In this document: piece by piece, positions 27,017-36,279 of the stretch
How positions within the stretch are numbered: position 1 is the stretch's first letter
Layout: the number at the start of each line of letters is the position of its first letter
Source: CAIYUC01 sp963682005
GTDB lineage: Bacteria > Bacteroidota > Bacteroidia > Bacteroidales > FEN-979
Reading direction: 5' to 3'
Assembly: GCA_963682005.1 (NCBI GenBank)
Contig: OY820914.1
Location: 4,464,001 to 4,528,000 of the forward strand
DNA: 64,000 nucleotides
The notes under the pieces: model-generated
What the model saw: the letters and a program-made list of their open reading frames with translations, nothing else
Databases searched by the model: none
What the model was told of the DNA's origin: nothing
Position numbers and translations under genes: made by a program

Positions 27017-28378
27017 ATGAATGTTCATTTTATTGCGATTGGTGGCAGTGCCATGCACAACCTTGCTATTGCCCTTCATAAAAAAGGTTATACGGTTACA
27101 GGTTCGGATGATGAGATCTTTGAACCTTCCAAAAGCCGGCTGGCAAAATATGGTCTTCTGCCTTCAAAGGAAGGCTGGGACGAAAGCAACATCAACACCG
27201 GTCTGGATGCTGTGATCCTTGGAATGCACGCCCGGCTTGATAACCCTGAACTGATCAGGGCAAGGGAGTCAGGAATAAAAATTTATTCCTATCCCGAATA
27301 CCTTTATGAGCAATCGAAGGAAAAAACACGGGTCGTCATCGGCGGCAGCCATGGAAAAACGAGCATCACAGCCATGATCCTGCATGTGTTGAATAAAAAC
27401 AAGATTGATGCTGATTACATGGTTGGCGCGCAACTTGAGGGATTTGAAGTTATGGTAAGGCTTACGGAAACCGCGCCATATATGATCTTTGAAGGCGATG
27501 AGTACCTGACCTCCCCGATCGACCGGCGGCCAAAATTCCACCTTTACAAACCGGATATAGCACTATTGAGCGGTGTTGCCTGGGACCACATCAACGTGTT
27601 CAGGACGTTTGACAATTATGTAGAACAATTTACCATTTTCATCGACCAGGTGTCACCCGGCGGAACACTGATCTATTGTGAAAAAGATGAAGTGCTGCAG
27701 AGAATCTGTCCTTGGTCAAGGCAAGATATCCGGATCCTTCCTTATTCATTCCCCGATCATTCAGTAAAAAACGGGATCACTACGATCCACTATAATGGCA
27801 AGGATTACCCGCTGCTGGTGTTTGGCGACCATAACCTGCTTAATCTGAACGGGGCACGACTGGTTTGCAACCAGCTTGGTGTTGATGACGAACATTTCCT
27901 GGATGCGATCGGGAGTTTTTCAGGAGCATCAAAACGGTTGGAGCTTCTGGCAAAAAATGAGTCCACCTCAGTTTATAAGGATTTTGCACACTCTCCTTCC
28001 AAACTTGAAGCGACGATTAAAGCGGTGAAGGATCAATTTACCGGTAAACAACTCGTGGCCTGCATGGAATTGCACACATTCAGCAGCCTGAGCCATGAAT
28101 TTATGTCGCATTACAAGGGAACCATGGACAAAGCCGATTTCCCGATCGTTTATTACAACCCGCATGCAGCAGCACTTAAAAAACTCCCCCCGATCCCTGA
28201 AGCGGATGTTCGTTCAGGATTCGGGAATATTAACCTGGAAATTTTTACGGATTCGGGGAAACTATTTCAAAGGCTTGTCTCCGAAAACTGGAGGAATAAA
28301 AACCTTCTCATGATGAGCAGCGGTGATTTCGACGGGATGGATCTGGCTGGATTAGCCAGGTTGATTACCGGGGGTTGA
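27017..28378 (+). CDS. Mur ligase, Mpl-like (peptidoglycan recycling) or MurC-like
   Basis: 453 residues. The N-terminal Rossmann segment (HFIAIGGSAMHNLA) and GSDDEIFEP are followed by the ATP loop GGSHGKTS (about 110-117), then IFEGDEYLTSP and WDHINVF. The YMVGAQLEGFE and EGDEY segments fit Mpl, which re-attaches the tripeptide or longer to UDP-MurNAc in cell-wall recycling, better than classic MurC. The start is 15 nt downstream of a TAATTTTG box. It stands alone, not in a dcw cluster, which also favours Mpl over MurC. Ends 150 nt before the convergent rho gene. Confidence 0.8.
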   Translation: MNVHFIAIGGSAMHNLAIALHKKGYTVTGSDDEIFEPSKSRLAKYGLLPSKEGWDESNINTGLDAVILGMHARLDNPELIRARESGIKIYSYPEYLYEQSKEKTRVVIGGSHGKTSITAMILHVLNKNKIDADYMVGAQLEGFEVMVRLTETAPYMIFEGDEYLTSPIDRRPKFHLYKPDIALLSGVAWDHINVFRTFDNYVEQFTIFIDQVSPGGTLIYCEKDEVLQRICPWSRQDIRILPYSFPDHSVKNGITTIHYNGKDYPLLVFGDHNLLNLNGARLVCNQLGVDDEHFLDAIGSFSGASKRLELLAKNESTSVYKDFAHSPSKLEATIKAVKDQFTGKQLVACMELHTFSSLSHEFMSHYKGTMDKADFPIVYYNPHAAALKKLPPIPEADVRSGFGNINLEIFTDSGKLFQRLVSENWRNKNLLMMSSGDFDGMDLAGLARLITGG

Positions 28379-28392
28379 CCTTTTCAGGAAAG

Positions 28393-28530
28393 CTCTCAGA
28401 TGCCGGATCAATTACGAATTACGAATTACGGGATTACGAATTAGGACTTGGGCTTTTGGTAACTGGCTTCAAGCAATTGCCTATTGCCTGTTGCCTATTG
28501 CCTATTAGCATCATGCATCCGGCATCTAAT
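28393..28530. repeat. Mixed word array: GATGCCGG, AATTACG, TTGCCTA words
   Basis: GATGCCGG is followed by four ATTACGAATTACG-type words (28409-28444) and four CCTATTG/CCTGTTG words (28477-28506). It ends in GCATCCGGCATCTAAT, an inverse GATGCCGG. It fills the gap between the convergent Mur ligase and rho genes. Confidence 0.75.
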
Positions 28531-28532
28531 CT

Positions 28533-30200
28533 TTACCCGTTCATCGAAATAAGGAACTCCTCATTCGTGTCGGTGAATTTCATCTTCTCCTTCAGGAATT
28601 CCATGGCTTCAAGCGGGTTCATATCGGCAAGGTGGTTGCGTAATATCCAGATCCTTTGAAGGATTTCCTTGTCTAGCAGGAGGTCTTCCCTTCTAGTGCT
28701 GGATGAAACGATATCAATGGCAGGATAGATCCTCTTGTTTGAAAGTTTCCGGTCAAGCTGGAGCTCCATATTACCAGTTCCCTTGAACTCTTCAAAGATC
28801 ACTTCGTCCATTTTTGACCCGGTATCGATCAGGGCCGTCGCAATGATCGTCAGCGATCCGCCGTTCTCGATCTGACGTGCAGCTCCAAAGAACCGTTTCG
28901 GTTTCTGAAGTGCGTTTGCCTCAACCCCTCCGGAAAGAACTTTTCCCGAAGCTGGGGCAACTGTATTGTAAGCCCTTGCCAGACGGGTAATCGAGTCGAG
29001 GAGAATAACAACATCATGCCCGCATTCGGTAAGCCTTTTCGCTTTTTCAAGGACAATGTTTGCAATACGTGCATGGCGTTCGGCGGGTTCATCAAAGGTT
29101 GATGAGATCACCTCAGCCCTGACACTCCGCTGCATATCGGTAACTTCCTCCGGACGCTCATCGATCAGAAGGACGATCATATATACTTCCGGGTGGTTAT
29201 ATGCAATGGCATTGGCAATATCTTTCAGAAGAACCGTTTTCCCGGTTTTCGGCTGGGCAACGATTAGTCCGCGCTGTCCGAAACCGATCGGTGCAAATAT
29301 GTCAATGATCCTGGTTGAAATGCTGCCTCCCGGATGACCGGTGAGCTTGAATTTCTTCATCGGGAAAAGTGGTGTAAGGTAGTCAAAGGGGATCCTGTCG
29401 CGTACTTCTTCAGCAGGACGGCCATTGATCAGTTCCACCTTGATCAGCGGGAAATACTTTTCACCTTCCTTCGGGGGCCTGATCGTTCCACGCACGGTAT
29501 CACCGGTTTTTAATCCAAATAGCTTTATTTGCGATTGAGAAACATAAACATCATCCGGTGAATTCAGGTAATTATAATCCGAGGAACGCAGGAATCCATA
29601 ACCATCGGTCATGATCTCAAGAACACCTTCACTTGTTATGATCCCGTCAAATTCAAAGGTATATTCATCCTTATGTTTATCCGGGAACCGGCGCTGGTGA
29701 TCGCGGGGTTTTCTTTCCTCCTGGACAGGCTGGTCGCCATTTTCAGCAGGTTGCTGGATTTCCATTTCAGGATTGCCATTGATCTCTTCTTCTCTTATTA
29801 ATGGTTCTGCCGGTTTTGAATAATCGGGTTCAACAAATGGCTTTTCAACAACCTCTTCAAAATCGAAGGATTCCGGATCATTCATTGTCATATCCGGATC
29901 TTCAATCCGCTCCTGTTTCTGATCACCCGGAAATACAGCTTTGGTCAGGGGTTCTAATGGGGCACTGGTTGGGAACTTAGGCTTGATCTGGGTGCGTTGC
30001 CTGCGCGGGCGGAATGCCTTCTTGCCGATCTTTTTCTCCTGCTCAAGAAGCTCCTGTGTCGGGTTCAATGCCTGATGATCAAGAATTTTATATATGATCT
30101 CCTGCTTGGTAAGCCTGTCAACTTTAGGAATGTTCAGTTGCTTTGCAACATCTTTTATTTCTGACAGCTCCATACTGTCAAGCGCAATAATATCGTACAT
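28533..30200 (-). CDS. rho: Transcription termination factor Rho with acidic insertion
   Basis: 555 residues. The Rho_N helix-extended-loop segment (about 1-50) is followed by a long Pro/Glu/Asp-rich, probably disordered stretch (about 55-175), the RNA-binding cold-shock-like domain (about 180-250) and the RecA-like ATPase. Walker A is GLIVAQPKTGKTVLL (about 315), Walker B VVILLDSITRLARAYN (about 397), and the Q/R-loop region PKRFFGAARQIENGGSL is intact. Rho is a hexameric RNA translocase that ends transcription. A similar insertion in Bacteroides thetaiotaomicron Rho has been linked to phase separation. The leader from the -7 box at 30352 is about 150 nt, which leaves room for autoregulation. 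Confidence 0.95.
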   Translation of the reverse strand: MYDIIALDSMELSEIKDVAKQLNIPKVDRLTKQEIIYKILDHQALNPTQELLEQEKKIGKKAFRPRRQRTQIKPKFPTSAPLEPLTKAVFPGDQKQERIEDPDMTMNDPESFDFEEVVEKPFVEPDYSKPAEPLIREEEINGNPEMEIQQPAENGDQPVQEERKPRDHQRRFPDKHKDEYTFEFDGIITSEGVLEIMTDGYGFLRSSDYNYLNSPDDVYVSQSQIKLFGLKTGDTVRGTIRPPKEGEKYFPLIKVELINGRPAEEVRDRIPFDYLTPLFPMKKFKLTGHPGGSISTRIIDIFAPIGFGQRGLIVAQPKTGKTVLLKDIANAIAYNHPEVYMIVLLIDERPEEVTDMQRSVRAEVISSTFDEPAERHARIANIVLEKAKRLTECGHDVVILLDSITRLARAYNTVAPASGKVLSGGVEANALQKPKRFFGAARQIENGGSLTIIATALIDTGSKMDEVIFEEFKGTGNMELQLDRKLSNKRIYPAIDIVSSSTRREDLLLDKEILQRIWILRNHLADMNPLEAMEFLKEKMKFTDTNEEFLISMNG

Positions 30201-30351
30201 CTACTTTATTTTTATAACTACCAGAAATGAATAGTTGGTTAAAATTTTATTAATAAATAATTTAAGGGACAAAGAGTTTGGAAATAATTTAAGCTGGTTA
30301 AATTGACCGAAAAAGGCAAAAAGAAACTTCTCAGGGAATTCTAAGTGGGTG

Positions 30352-30381
30352 CAAAGATAAGAATTAAAATTTGAATGTCAA
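30352..30381 (-). promoter_or_regulatory. rho promoter: TTG-N19-TATCTTTG
   Basis: Perfect -7 box TATCTTTG at 30352-30359 with a TTG (30379-30381) 19 nt upstream, close to the Bacteroidota -33/-7 spacing. It gives an mRNA leader of about 150 nt before rho. Confidence 0.55.
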
Positions 30382-30445
30382 TAAAAATTTTCGTTGCCCT
30401 TCTGACCATGATCCAAATCTTTGTTAATTTCGCTGAAAAAAAGAT

Positions 30446-30922
30446 ATGATCCAGCGAATTCAGACCGTTTACCTTACAGCCGTTCTCGTTTCCTGCGTGC
30501 TTATGTTCACGTTTCCCTTTGCAAAATTTATCAGCCCCGACCAGGGAACGTATATTATGTCAGTGATCGGAGTCAAATACCTCGCCATGACCAACCAGTC
30601 GATTTTCGTAAACTTCTGGTTTACGTTCCCGATGCTGGTCATTGTCATTGCTTCCGCGATCCTTACCGTAATTTCCATCCTGCTTTACCAGAAGCGAAAA
30701 ATGCAGGTCCTGCTCGTTAATATCACCTTTCTTCTCCATGCAATCCTTATCATCCTGGTTTTCCTGGTTTATGCCGGCCATTTTGAGAAGTTATCAAAGG
30801 TCCTGCCCACCTATCAGTTCGGCATTGCTTTTCCCCTGATTTCATTGGTATTACTGGTGCTTGCAAGCCGTTCGATAAGGAAGGATGAAGCGTTGGTGAA
30901 ATCAGCCGACCGGCTCAGATAA
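30446..30922 (+). CDS. DUF4293 membrane protein
   Basis: 158 residues from the ATG of MIQRIQTVYL. Four membrane helices (about 7-27, 54-75, 84-105, 118-137) and a charged C-terminus match DUF4293, a family found mainly in Bacteroidota and often located next to rho, as here (divergent, 245-bp gap). The function is unknown; an inner-membrane location is inferred from the helices. Confidence 0.85.
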   Translation: MIQRIQTVYLTAVLVSCVLMFTFPFAKFISPDQGTYIMSVIGVKYLAMTNQSIFVNFWFTFPMLVIVIASAILTVISILLYQKRKMQVLLVNITFLLHAILIILVFLVYAGHFEKLSKVLPTYQFGIAFPLISLVLLVLASRSIRKDEALVKSADRLR

Positions 30923-31006
30923 ATTAAAAATGAATAATTTTGAATTCAGAATTCCATGCAGGGAGATATCACGTGATATCAGCAGAAAGACCTCCTTATC
31001 TTCATT

Positions 31007-32317
31007 TCATTCCCTGATCAATTTTCTCACCTTTGTCCCGGTATCATTGACAAACGTGAAAAAATAGATCCCAGCTGGCAGTTGGCTGATATCCATCTCA
31101 ACTCTTGCTTCATGGGTTTTTAAGCGGATTAATTCCCTGCCGCTCAGATCAAGAACTGATATCGTTGATTCCTTCTGCATTTCCGTTTCAACAATAACGC
31201 TACCGGAGGAAGGGTTTGGGAAAACGGCAAACGGATCTTTTTCACCCTGAACCGATGGAATGCCTGTAATATAGGATTTGAAAGTGGCTTCATACCGATA
31301 GAGGTTGATAAGGTAATAATATTCGGGAGTTTTATCCGAAAAAATTGAGAGACCCAGTTCTGCCGGTTGCCAAGTATTATTTTCCCATATTTCAACTTTC
31401 CCGGTAATCGAATTTCCATGGGCATCATACGTGTAAGTGCTCCGGGTATCATTAACCCAGCCAGTGTTTCCCCATTTTTGCCATAATTCAGCAAGCCGGT
31501 CTCCATTTGAATCAACAGTATAGTTCACAAACATGTAATTCGTCCAGGTGCCGCTCTCCCGGTGTTCCCATAATTCGGATTCCAGGTTCCCGTATACATC
31601 GTAGGAATATGTTTCCCTGGTTACATCAACCCAATGATTGGATTGCCAATCCTGATCTATATAATAATGTACCCTCCCCAGGGCATCATAGATAATGGTA
31701 TCACGCTTATTATTGACCCAGGTGTTATTCTGCCAGTCCCGCATTGTACCGCAAACCTCATTACCCTGGGAATTGTAAATTGTCGTACCATCATAAGAAG
31801 TTACCCAGGCATTGGTCTGCCATTCTTCTCCGAGAACATAGATCAGGTTTCCGTGTACATCATAAGTGCAGGTTATGAGATAATAATTCACCCAGGTGTT
31901 GTTCATCCCGACTTTTGATAATGAATTCATGCATTTTCCTTCGTTATTGTAAGTATAGTACTGTGCGAAATAATTCATCCATGTGTTGTTTATCCAGTGC
32001 TGCTGGATCTGTGATACCGGATTGCCGTTAATATCATTTACTGCAACGCAACGTCCGTATAAACCTGCCGAATCGTACATCATAATGGTGTCCCATTGCC
32101 AGATTGTGGCTTTTGAAACAGCTGGTTCTGATTCGTTCAAGGGCAAAAGGGGAGCAGGCCCTGCGGGATTAACCAACCTCTTATGGTTTGGCCTCTCTGT
32201 CTGGAAGTCCGAATGGTTCCCGGTTTGAATGATGTGATCAAGGGCGATGGCCGGTAGAACGAACCCACCGCTGAATAACATGATCAACACTAAGCAGACT
32301 ATCTTTTTCATACTCAT
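31007..32317 (-). CDS. Secreted YD-like repeat protein with T9SS type A sorting domain
   Basis: 436 residues from the MSMKK start, which gives a clear signal peptide. The middle (about 85-345) is made of 29-residue repeats of the form TWVN...TYDxxGN...W, similar to YD/RHS-type units but without an RHS core domain. The last 80 residues are a T9SS type A sorting domain (AVFPNPSSGSV, VLDLSGRELI, LPAGIYFFTF). It is probably secreted and surface-bound through the type IX system. Ligand unknown. The longer frame to 32362 starts before the signal peptide and was not chosen. Confidence 0.85.
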   Translation of the reverse strand: MSMKKIVCLVLIMLFSGGFVLPAIALDHIIQTGNHSDFQTERPNHKRLVNPAGPAPLLPLNESEPAVSKATIWQWDTIMMYDSAGLYGRCVAVNDINGNPVSQIQQHWINNTWMNYFAQYYTYNNEGKCMNSLSKVGMNNTWVNYYLITCTYDVHGNLIYVLGEEWQTNAWVTSYDGTTIYNSQGNEVCGTMRDWQNNTWVNNKRDTIIYDALGRVHYYIDQDWQSNHWVDVTRETYSYDVYGNLESELWEHRESGTWTNYMFVNYTVDSNGDRLAELWQKWGNTGWVNDTRSTYTYDAHGNSITGKVEIWENNTWQPAELGLSIFSDKTPEYYYLINLYRYEATFKSYITGIPSVQGEKDPFAVFPNPSSGSVIVETEMQKESTISVLDLSGRELIRLKTHEARVEMDISQLPAGIYFFTFVNDTGTKVRKLIRE

Positions 32318-32499
32318 CAAATTGGTATTACAATCCGGATAATAAAATTTTGTTTGCTCCATGTAAAGCCGGTCCTGATCAACCCTTTTTAATTACACGA
32401 CAATTTTGCTCTAGCAGCGACTAAAGATAAGAAAAAAAGGAGAAATGTCAAGAAAAAGTTATAGATAATATAACAAAGTACTTAGGAGAAAAGTCTTAA

Positions 32500-32541
32500 T
32501 GAACAATGAATTTTTCATTATTCATTTCAAATTTTTCATTT
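32500..32541. repeat. AATGAA/TTTTTCATT word array at gene end
   Basis: AATGAACAATGAATTTTTCATTATTCATT words pair with TTTTTCATT on the other side. The phosphodiesterase stop codon (32540-32542) directly adjoins the array. Confidence 0.65.
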
Positions 32542-33034
32542 ACCTTCTCGGAATGTCAAGCACATCAAGATCCCTGATGTTTTTTCCATCAATCATAAAG
32601 CGAACCATGGTGATGGAATGGTGAAACCCGGAGTTCCCGGCGGCTCCGGGGTTAATGTGAAGGAGCTGGTTTTTCTTATCATAGATGACTTTCAATATGT
32701 GGGAATGACCTGAAATGAAAAGCTGGGGTTTTTCCTGCCGGATGAGACGAAGGACCCTTGGGTCAAAATGCCCCGGATATCCCCCGATGTGAGTGATCAG
32801 CACTTTTACCTCTTCACAAAAGAATAGAAGCGTTTCCGGGTAAACAGACCGTATATCATTCCCATCGATATTCCCATAGACAGCTCTCAAGGGTTTGAAC
32901 CGGGCCAGGTCTTCAGCCGTTTTGAGATTTCCCACATCACCGGCATGCCAGAGTTCATCGCATTTCTCAAAAAATTCGTACGCCCTCGGATGAAGTGATG
33001 AATGCGTGTCAGACAATACACCGATGGATTTCAT
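32540..33034 (-). CDS. YfcE/MJ0936-type metallophosphoesterase
   Basis: 164 residues. The metal-binding motifs are all present: SDTHSSLH (residues 7-14), HAGDVGN, YGNIDGN, THIGGYPGH and SGHSH. These bind two metal ions for phosphodiester hydrolysis. Small proteins of this type act on phosphodiester model compounds; the in vivo substrate is not known. A TACTTTTG box lies upstream at 33064-33071. Confidence 0.88.
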   Translation of the reverse strand: MKSIGVLSDTHSSLHPRAYEFFEKCDELWHAGDVGNLKTAEDLARFKPLRAVYGNIDGNDIRSVYPETLLFFCEEVKVLITHIGGYPGHFDPRVLRLIRQEKPQLFISGHSHILKVIYDKKNQLLHINPGAAGNSGFHHSITMVRFMIDGKNIRDLDVLDIPRR

Positions 33035-33063
33035 GGTTCGGATGCTCGTATTGGTTCAGACCC

Positions 33064-33071
33064 CAAAAGTA
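33064..33071 (-). promoter_or_regulatory. -7 box TACTTTTG
   Basis: Perfect TAnnTTTG 29 nt before the YfcE-type ATG; a TTTG occurs upstream at 33095-33098 with a spacing of 23 nt, longer than usual. Confidence 0.45.
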
Positions 33072-33179
33072 CTATTTACCGGCTATTCAATTCCCAAAAA
33101 GATATGACCATAATTAGTCATTATGGATTTAATAAAATAACTTTGCATCAGGCGAAGGATATAAAATGTATTTTCAATT

Positions 33180-34535
33180 ATGCAGATCATAATTATTGTT
33201 ATCGGTGTGCTGGTCATTCTCGGGCTTGTCCTGATCTTCTTCCGGGTTGGAAAACCCGGCCAAAATGATGATAAGGCAGAGATTGATGCATTGAATAAAC
33301 GGATTGAGTCGCTGAACGGGATGAAGCTTGTTTCAGATGAAAAGGAGAAGATACTCAGTGAAACGATCCTCGTCCAGAAACAACAGATCAGCGAAAAGGA
33401 CAAATCGATTCTTGATCTGAATAATTCATTGTCGAGAAGAGACGCTGAATACAAAGCACTGCTGGAAAAGCTTGAAGAGCAGAAATCAGAGGTCGAGAAA
33501 TTGCAGGCCAGGTTCAGGGAAGAATTCCGGAATCTTGCCAATGAGATCCTTGAGGAAAAAACAAAGAAATTCACAGAACACAATAAAACCAACCTTGATG
33601 AGATCCTGAAACCGCTTCGTGAAAAGATCTCCGAATTTCAGAAGAAAGTCGAAGATTCTCATACGGAAGAAACCAAGCAGCGCTTCTCCCTGGAAAAGGA
33701 GATCCGGAACCTGGCTACCCTTAACCAGCAGATCAGCAAGGAAGCCAGCAACCTGACAGAAGCCCTGAGGTCTGACTCAAAGAAACAGGGGAATTGGGGA
33801 GAACTCGTGCTCGAACGCGTACTCGAGAGTTCCGGGCTTGTGAAAGACCGCGAATACATCCGGGAATTCGCCACTAAAAACGAACATGGTGAAATCTACC
33901 GGCCGGACGTGATCGTCAAACTTCCCGACAACAAGCACATCATCATCGATTCCAAGGTTTCACTTAACGCATACACTGATTACGTCAATGCATCCACCCC
34001 GGATGAAAAAGAAAAATTCCTTAAGTTGCACCTTGTTTCCGTGAGAAATCATGTCAGGCTTCTCGGTGAAAAAAACTACCAGAACCTGGAAGTCCTCGAC
34101 ACGCCTGATTATGTCCTGCTGTTCCTCCCGATAGAATCTTCATTCAGCGCAGCCCTCCAGGCTGACATCGAATTATTCAATTTTGCCTGGGACCGGAATG
34201 TTGTGATCGTTAGTCCCACTACCCTGCTGGCCACACTTCGTACGATCGCCTCCATCTGGAAGCATGAGAAACAAACGCAGAATGCCATCGAAATTGCCCG
34301 CCAGGGTGGCCTGCTTTATGATAAATTCGTTTCCTTCCTGAATGACCTTGAGAAGATCGGAAGCCAGATCGATACCGTAAGAAAAACTTACGATGAAGCA
34401 CATAAGAAATTAACATCAGGAAGCGGGAACCTGGTCGGAAAGGTGGAAAAGCTCAGGGAACTCGGGGCAAAGAGTACAAAAGAATTGCCGAAACGGCTTT
34501 TGAACAGTAATGCAGAAGAAGACAGTGAACAGTGA
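33180..34535 (+). CDS. rmuC: RmuC family DNA recombination protein
   Basis: 451 residues. A single N-terminal helix (IIIVIGVLVILGLVLIFF) is followed by a long coiled coil (about 30-175) and the RmuC nuclease-like domain (about 200-400) with the signature GNWGELVLERVLESSGL, then YRPDVIVKLPDNKHIIIDSK and IVSPTTLLATLRTI. RmuC is a PD-(D/E)XK-related membrane-anchored protein reported to limit inversion at short inverted repeats in Escherichia coli. The stop lies inside a GTGAACA word array. It is not translationally coupled to rlmB, which starts 34 nt later. Confidence 0.92.
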   Translation: MQIIIIVIGVLVILGLVLIFFRVGKPGQNDDKAEIDALNKRIESLNGMKLVSDEKEKILSETILVQKQQISEKDKSILDLNNSLSRRDAEYKALLEKLEEQKSEVEKLQARFREEFRNLANEILEEKTKKFTEHNKTNLDEILKPLREKISEFQKKVEDSHTEETKQRFSLEKEIRNLATLNQQISKEASNLTEALRSDSKKQGNWGELVLERVLESSGLVKDREYIREFATKNEHGEIYRPDVIVKLPDNKHIIIDSKVSLNAYTDYVNASTPDEKEKFLKLHLVSVRNHVRLLGEKNYQNLEVLDTPDYVLLFLPIESSFSAALQADIELFNFAWDRNVVIVSPTTLLATLRTIASIWKHEKQTQNAIEIARQGGLLYDKFVSFLNDLEKIGSQIDTVRKTYDEAHKKLTSGSGNLVGKVEKLRELGAKSTKELPKRLLNSNAEEDSEQ

Positions 34536-34562
34536 ACAATGAATATTGAACTTTGAATAAAG
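34515..34562. repeat. GTGAACA / AATGAAT word array over rmuC stop codon
   Basis: CAGTGAACAGTGAACAATGAATATTGAACTTTG: tandem words that contain the rmuC TGA at 34533-34535. Similar words lie in the SBBP gene at 3686. Confidence 0.65.
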
Positions 34563-34569
34563 TATCAGA

Positions 34570-35304
34570 ATGAAAGGTGAAAAATACATTTACGGGATCA
34601 GGCCTGTGATCGAGGCGCTGAAGGCAGGAAAGGAAATCGACAGGATTCTGATCCAGACAGGGCTGAAGGGAGAAGGATTTCACCAGCTCCATTCGATGGC
34701 CAGGGAATTTGAAATCCCCGTTCAGTTTGTTCCTGTGGATAAGCTGAACCGGTTGTCAAGGCAGAACCACCAAGGGGTAATTGCGTTCATCACCGATATT
34801 ACCTACCAGAAACTGGAGCAAGTCATTCCGATGGTTTATGAACAGGGACGGATGCCGCTGATCCTTGTACTCGACCGTATTACCGATGTCCGCAACATGG
34901 GCGCCATTGCCCGGACCGCAGAATGTGCCGGCGTGGATGCCATCGTCATTCCGGTCAAAGGATCAGCCCAGATCAACTCTGATGCGATCAAAACCTCAGC
35001 CGGTGCCCTGTACAAGCTTCCTGTATGCCGTGTTTCAAACCTGAGGGAATCGTTGACCTTTATGAAGGAAAGCGGACTGAAGATCATCGCCGGAACTGAA
35101 AAAGCAAGCATTGATTATACGCTGGCCGAATATAAGGAACCTGCCTGCCTGATCATGGGCTCAGAAGAAGATGGCATCTCCGAAGATCTGCTGAAAATGG
35201 CGGACCAGCGGATCAGGATCCCGCTTCATGGAGAGATCGGCTCCCTGAATGTATCAGTGGCTACAGGGGTCATCCTTTACGAAATACTCCGGCAGAGGCA
35301 ATAG
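34570..35304 (+). CDS. rlmB: 23S rRNA (guanosine-2'-O)-methyltransferase RlmB
   Basis: 244 residues, standard length. An N-terminal substrate-binding domain (GIRPVIEALKAGKEIDRILI) is followed by the SPOUT domain with motif 1 DVRNMGAIARTAECAG (about 107-122), motif 2 IMGSEEDGIS (about 195) and motif 3 SLNVSVATGVILYEIL (about 223). It uses SAM to methylate G2251 of 23S rRNA. It is followed closely by a small gene of unknown function and ftsE. Confidence 0.93.
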   Translation: MKGEKYIYGIRPVIEALKAGKEIDRILIQTGLKGEGFHQLHSMAREFEIPVQFVPVDKLNRLSRQNHQGVIAFITDITYQKLEQVIPMVYEQGRMPLILVLDRITDVRNMGAIARTAECAGVDAIVIPVKGSAQINSDAIKTSAGALYKLPVCRVSNLRESLTFMKESGLKIIAGTEKASIDYTLAEYKEPACLIMGSEEDGISEDLLKMADQRIRIPLHGEIGSLNVSVATGVILYEILRQRQ

Positions 35305-35340
35305 GCATTGAGGAAGAGAACGGCCTGAATCTGATCGCCA

Positions 35341-35550
35341 ATGACAATCTATATTTTAAAGATCAAGGGAACGAAGAAGATCCCGGATTACATCCAGATC
35401 AGGGACGAGGATTTTACCCTGATCGCTTATTATAAAATAAATAATCCCAGGCGTGCACTGGCCCGATGCAACCTGCTGGATAAAATGGATGCACTCAAGG
35501 AAGCTGCAATTGATCTTTCCTACGGCAAAATAGAAAAGCTGGAATTGTAA
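35341..35550 (+). CDS. Small conserved protein of unknown function
   Basis: 69 residues, basic and mainly predicted alpha/beta. No motif was recognised. It lies 36 nt after rlmB and upstream of ftsE, in the same direction, and looks like a genuine gene because of good codon content and position. Similar short proteins seem common in Bacteroidota, but I cannot name a family with confidence. Confidence 0.6.
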   Translation: MTIYILKIKGTKKIPDYIQIRDEDFTLIAYYKINNPRRALARCNLLDKMDALKEAAIDLSYGKIEKLEL

Positions 35551-35572
35551 CAGAAAAATCCTCAGGAATATT

Positions 35573-35580
35573 TATTTTTG
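35573..35580 (+). promoter_or_regulatory. -7 box TATTTTTG
   Basis: Perfect TAnnTTTG 24 nt before the ftsE-like ATG at 35605. It suggests its own promoter in spite of the close upstream gene. Confidence 0.5.
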
Positions 35581-35604
35581 TCGCATTAACAGAAAAAAGT
35601 GATC

Positions 35605-36279
35605 ATGTCCAACCCGCCGATCATCGAATTCGATAAAGTGTCAATCTATCAGAATGAAAACCTCATCCTGGCCAATGTTTCCCTTGTAATCAGGGAAGGA
35701 GAATTCATCTACCTTATCGGGAAAACCGGCAGCGGGAAAAGCAGTCTGCTCCAGGTGATCTATGGCGACATCCCTGTAAAAACAGGCAATGCCCGTGTGG
35801 CAGGTTATGAACTGAAGAAATTACACACCCGCGATATACCTTTTCTCCGGCGAAAACTCGGGATCGTCTTCCAGGATTTTCAGCTGCTTATGGACAGGCC
35901 TGTGAATCAGAACCTGCTATTTGTGATGAGGGCAACAGGATGGAAAGACCGGAAGCTTATGAACAAACGGCTGCAAGAAGTACTCGCCAAGGTCGGGCTG
36001 GAAACCAAGGGACTTAAAATGCCACACCAGCTTTCAGGAGGTGAGCAGCAAAGGGTTGGAATAGCGAGAGCACTGATCAATGACCCGGAGATCATCCTGG
36101 CCGATGAACCGACGGGGAATCTCGACCCTGAAACATCCCATGAGATCATCGGGTTGCTTCATGACATTTCAAAGACAGGAAGTGCTGTCCTTATAGCAAC
36201 CCACAACTACACGCTTTTTGAAAGATACCCCTCCCGCACGCTGAAGTGTGAAGGAGGGAATATCATCGAAACGAATTAA
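35605..36279 (+). CDS. ftsE: FtsE-type ABC transporter ATPase
   Basis: 224 residues from the ATG of MSNPPIIEF (a GTG two codons upstream was rejected because it lies nearer to the promoter and lacks support). Walker A GKTGSGKSSLL (about 38-48), Q-loop, signature LSGGEQQRVGIARAL (about 141), Walker B IILADEPTGNLDP (about 160) and an H-loop ATHN are present. FtsE pairs with FtsX to control peptidoglycan hydrolases at division; here no ftsX is adjacent. The last 4 nt overlap the convergent carbamoyltransferase gene. Confidence 0.85.
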   Translation: MSNPPIIEFDKVSIYQNENLILANVSLVIREGEFIYLIGKTGSGKSSLLQVIYGDIPVKTGNARVAGYELKKLHTRDIPFLRRKLGIVFQDFQLLMDRPVNQNLLFVMRATGWKDRKLMNKRLQEVLAKVGLETKGLKMPHQLSGGEQQRVGIARALINDPEIILADEPTGNLDPETSHEIIGLLHDISKTGSAVLIATHNYTLFERYPSRTLKCEGGNIIETN

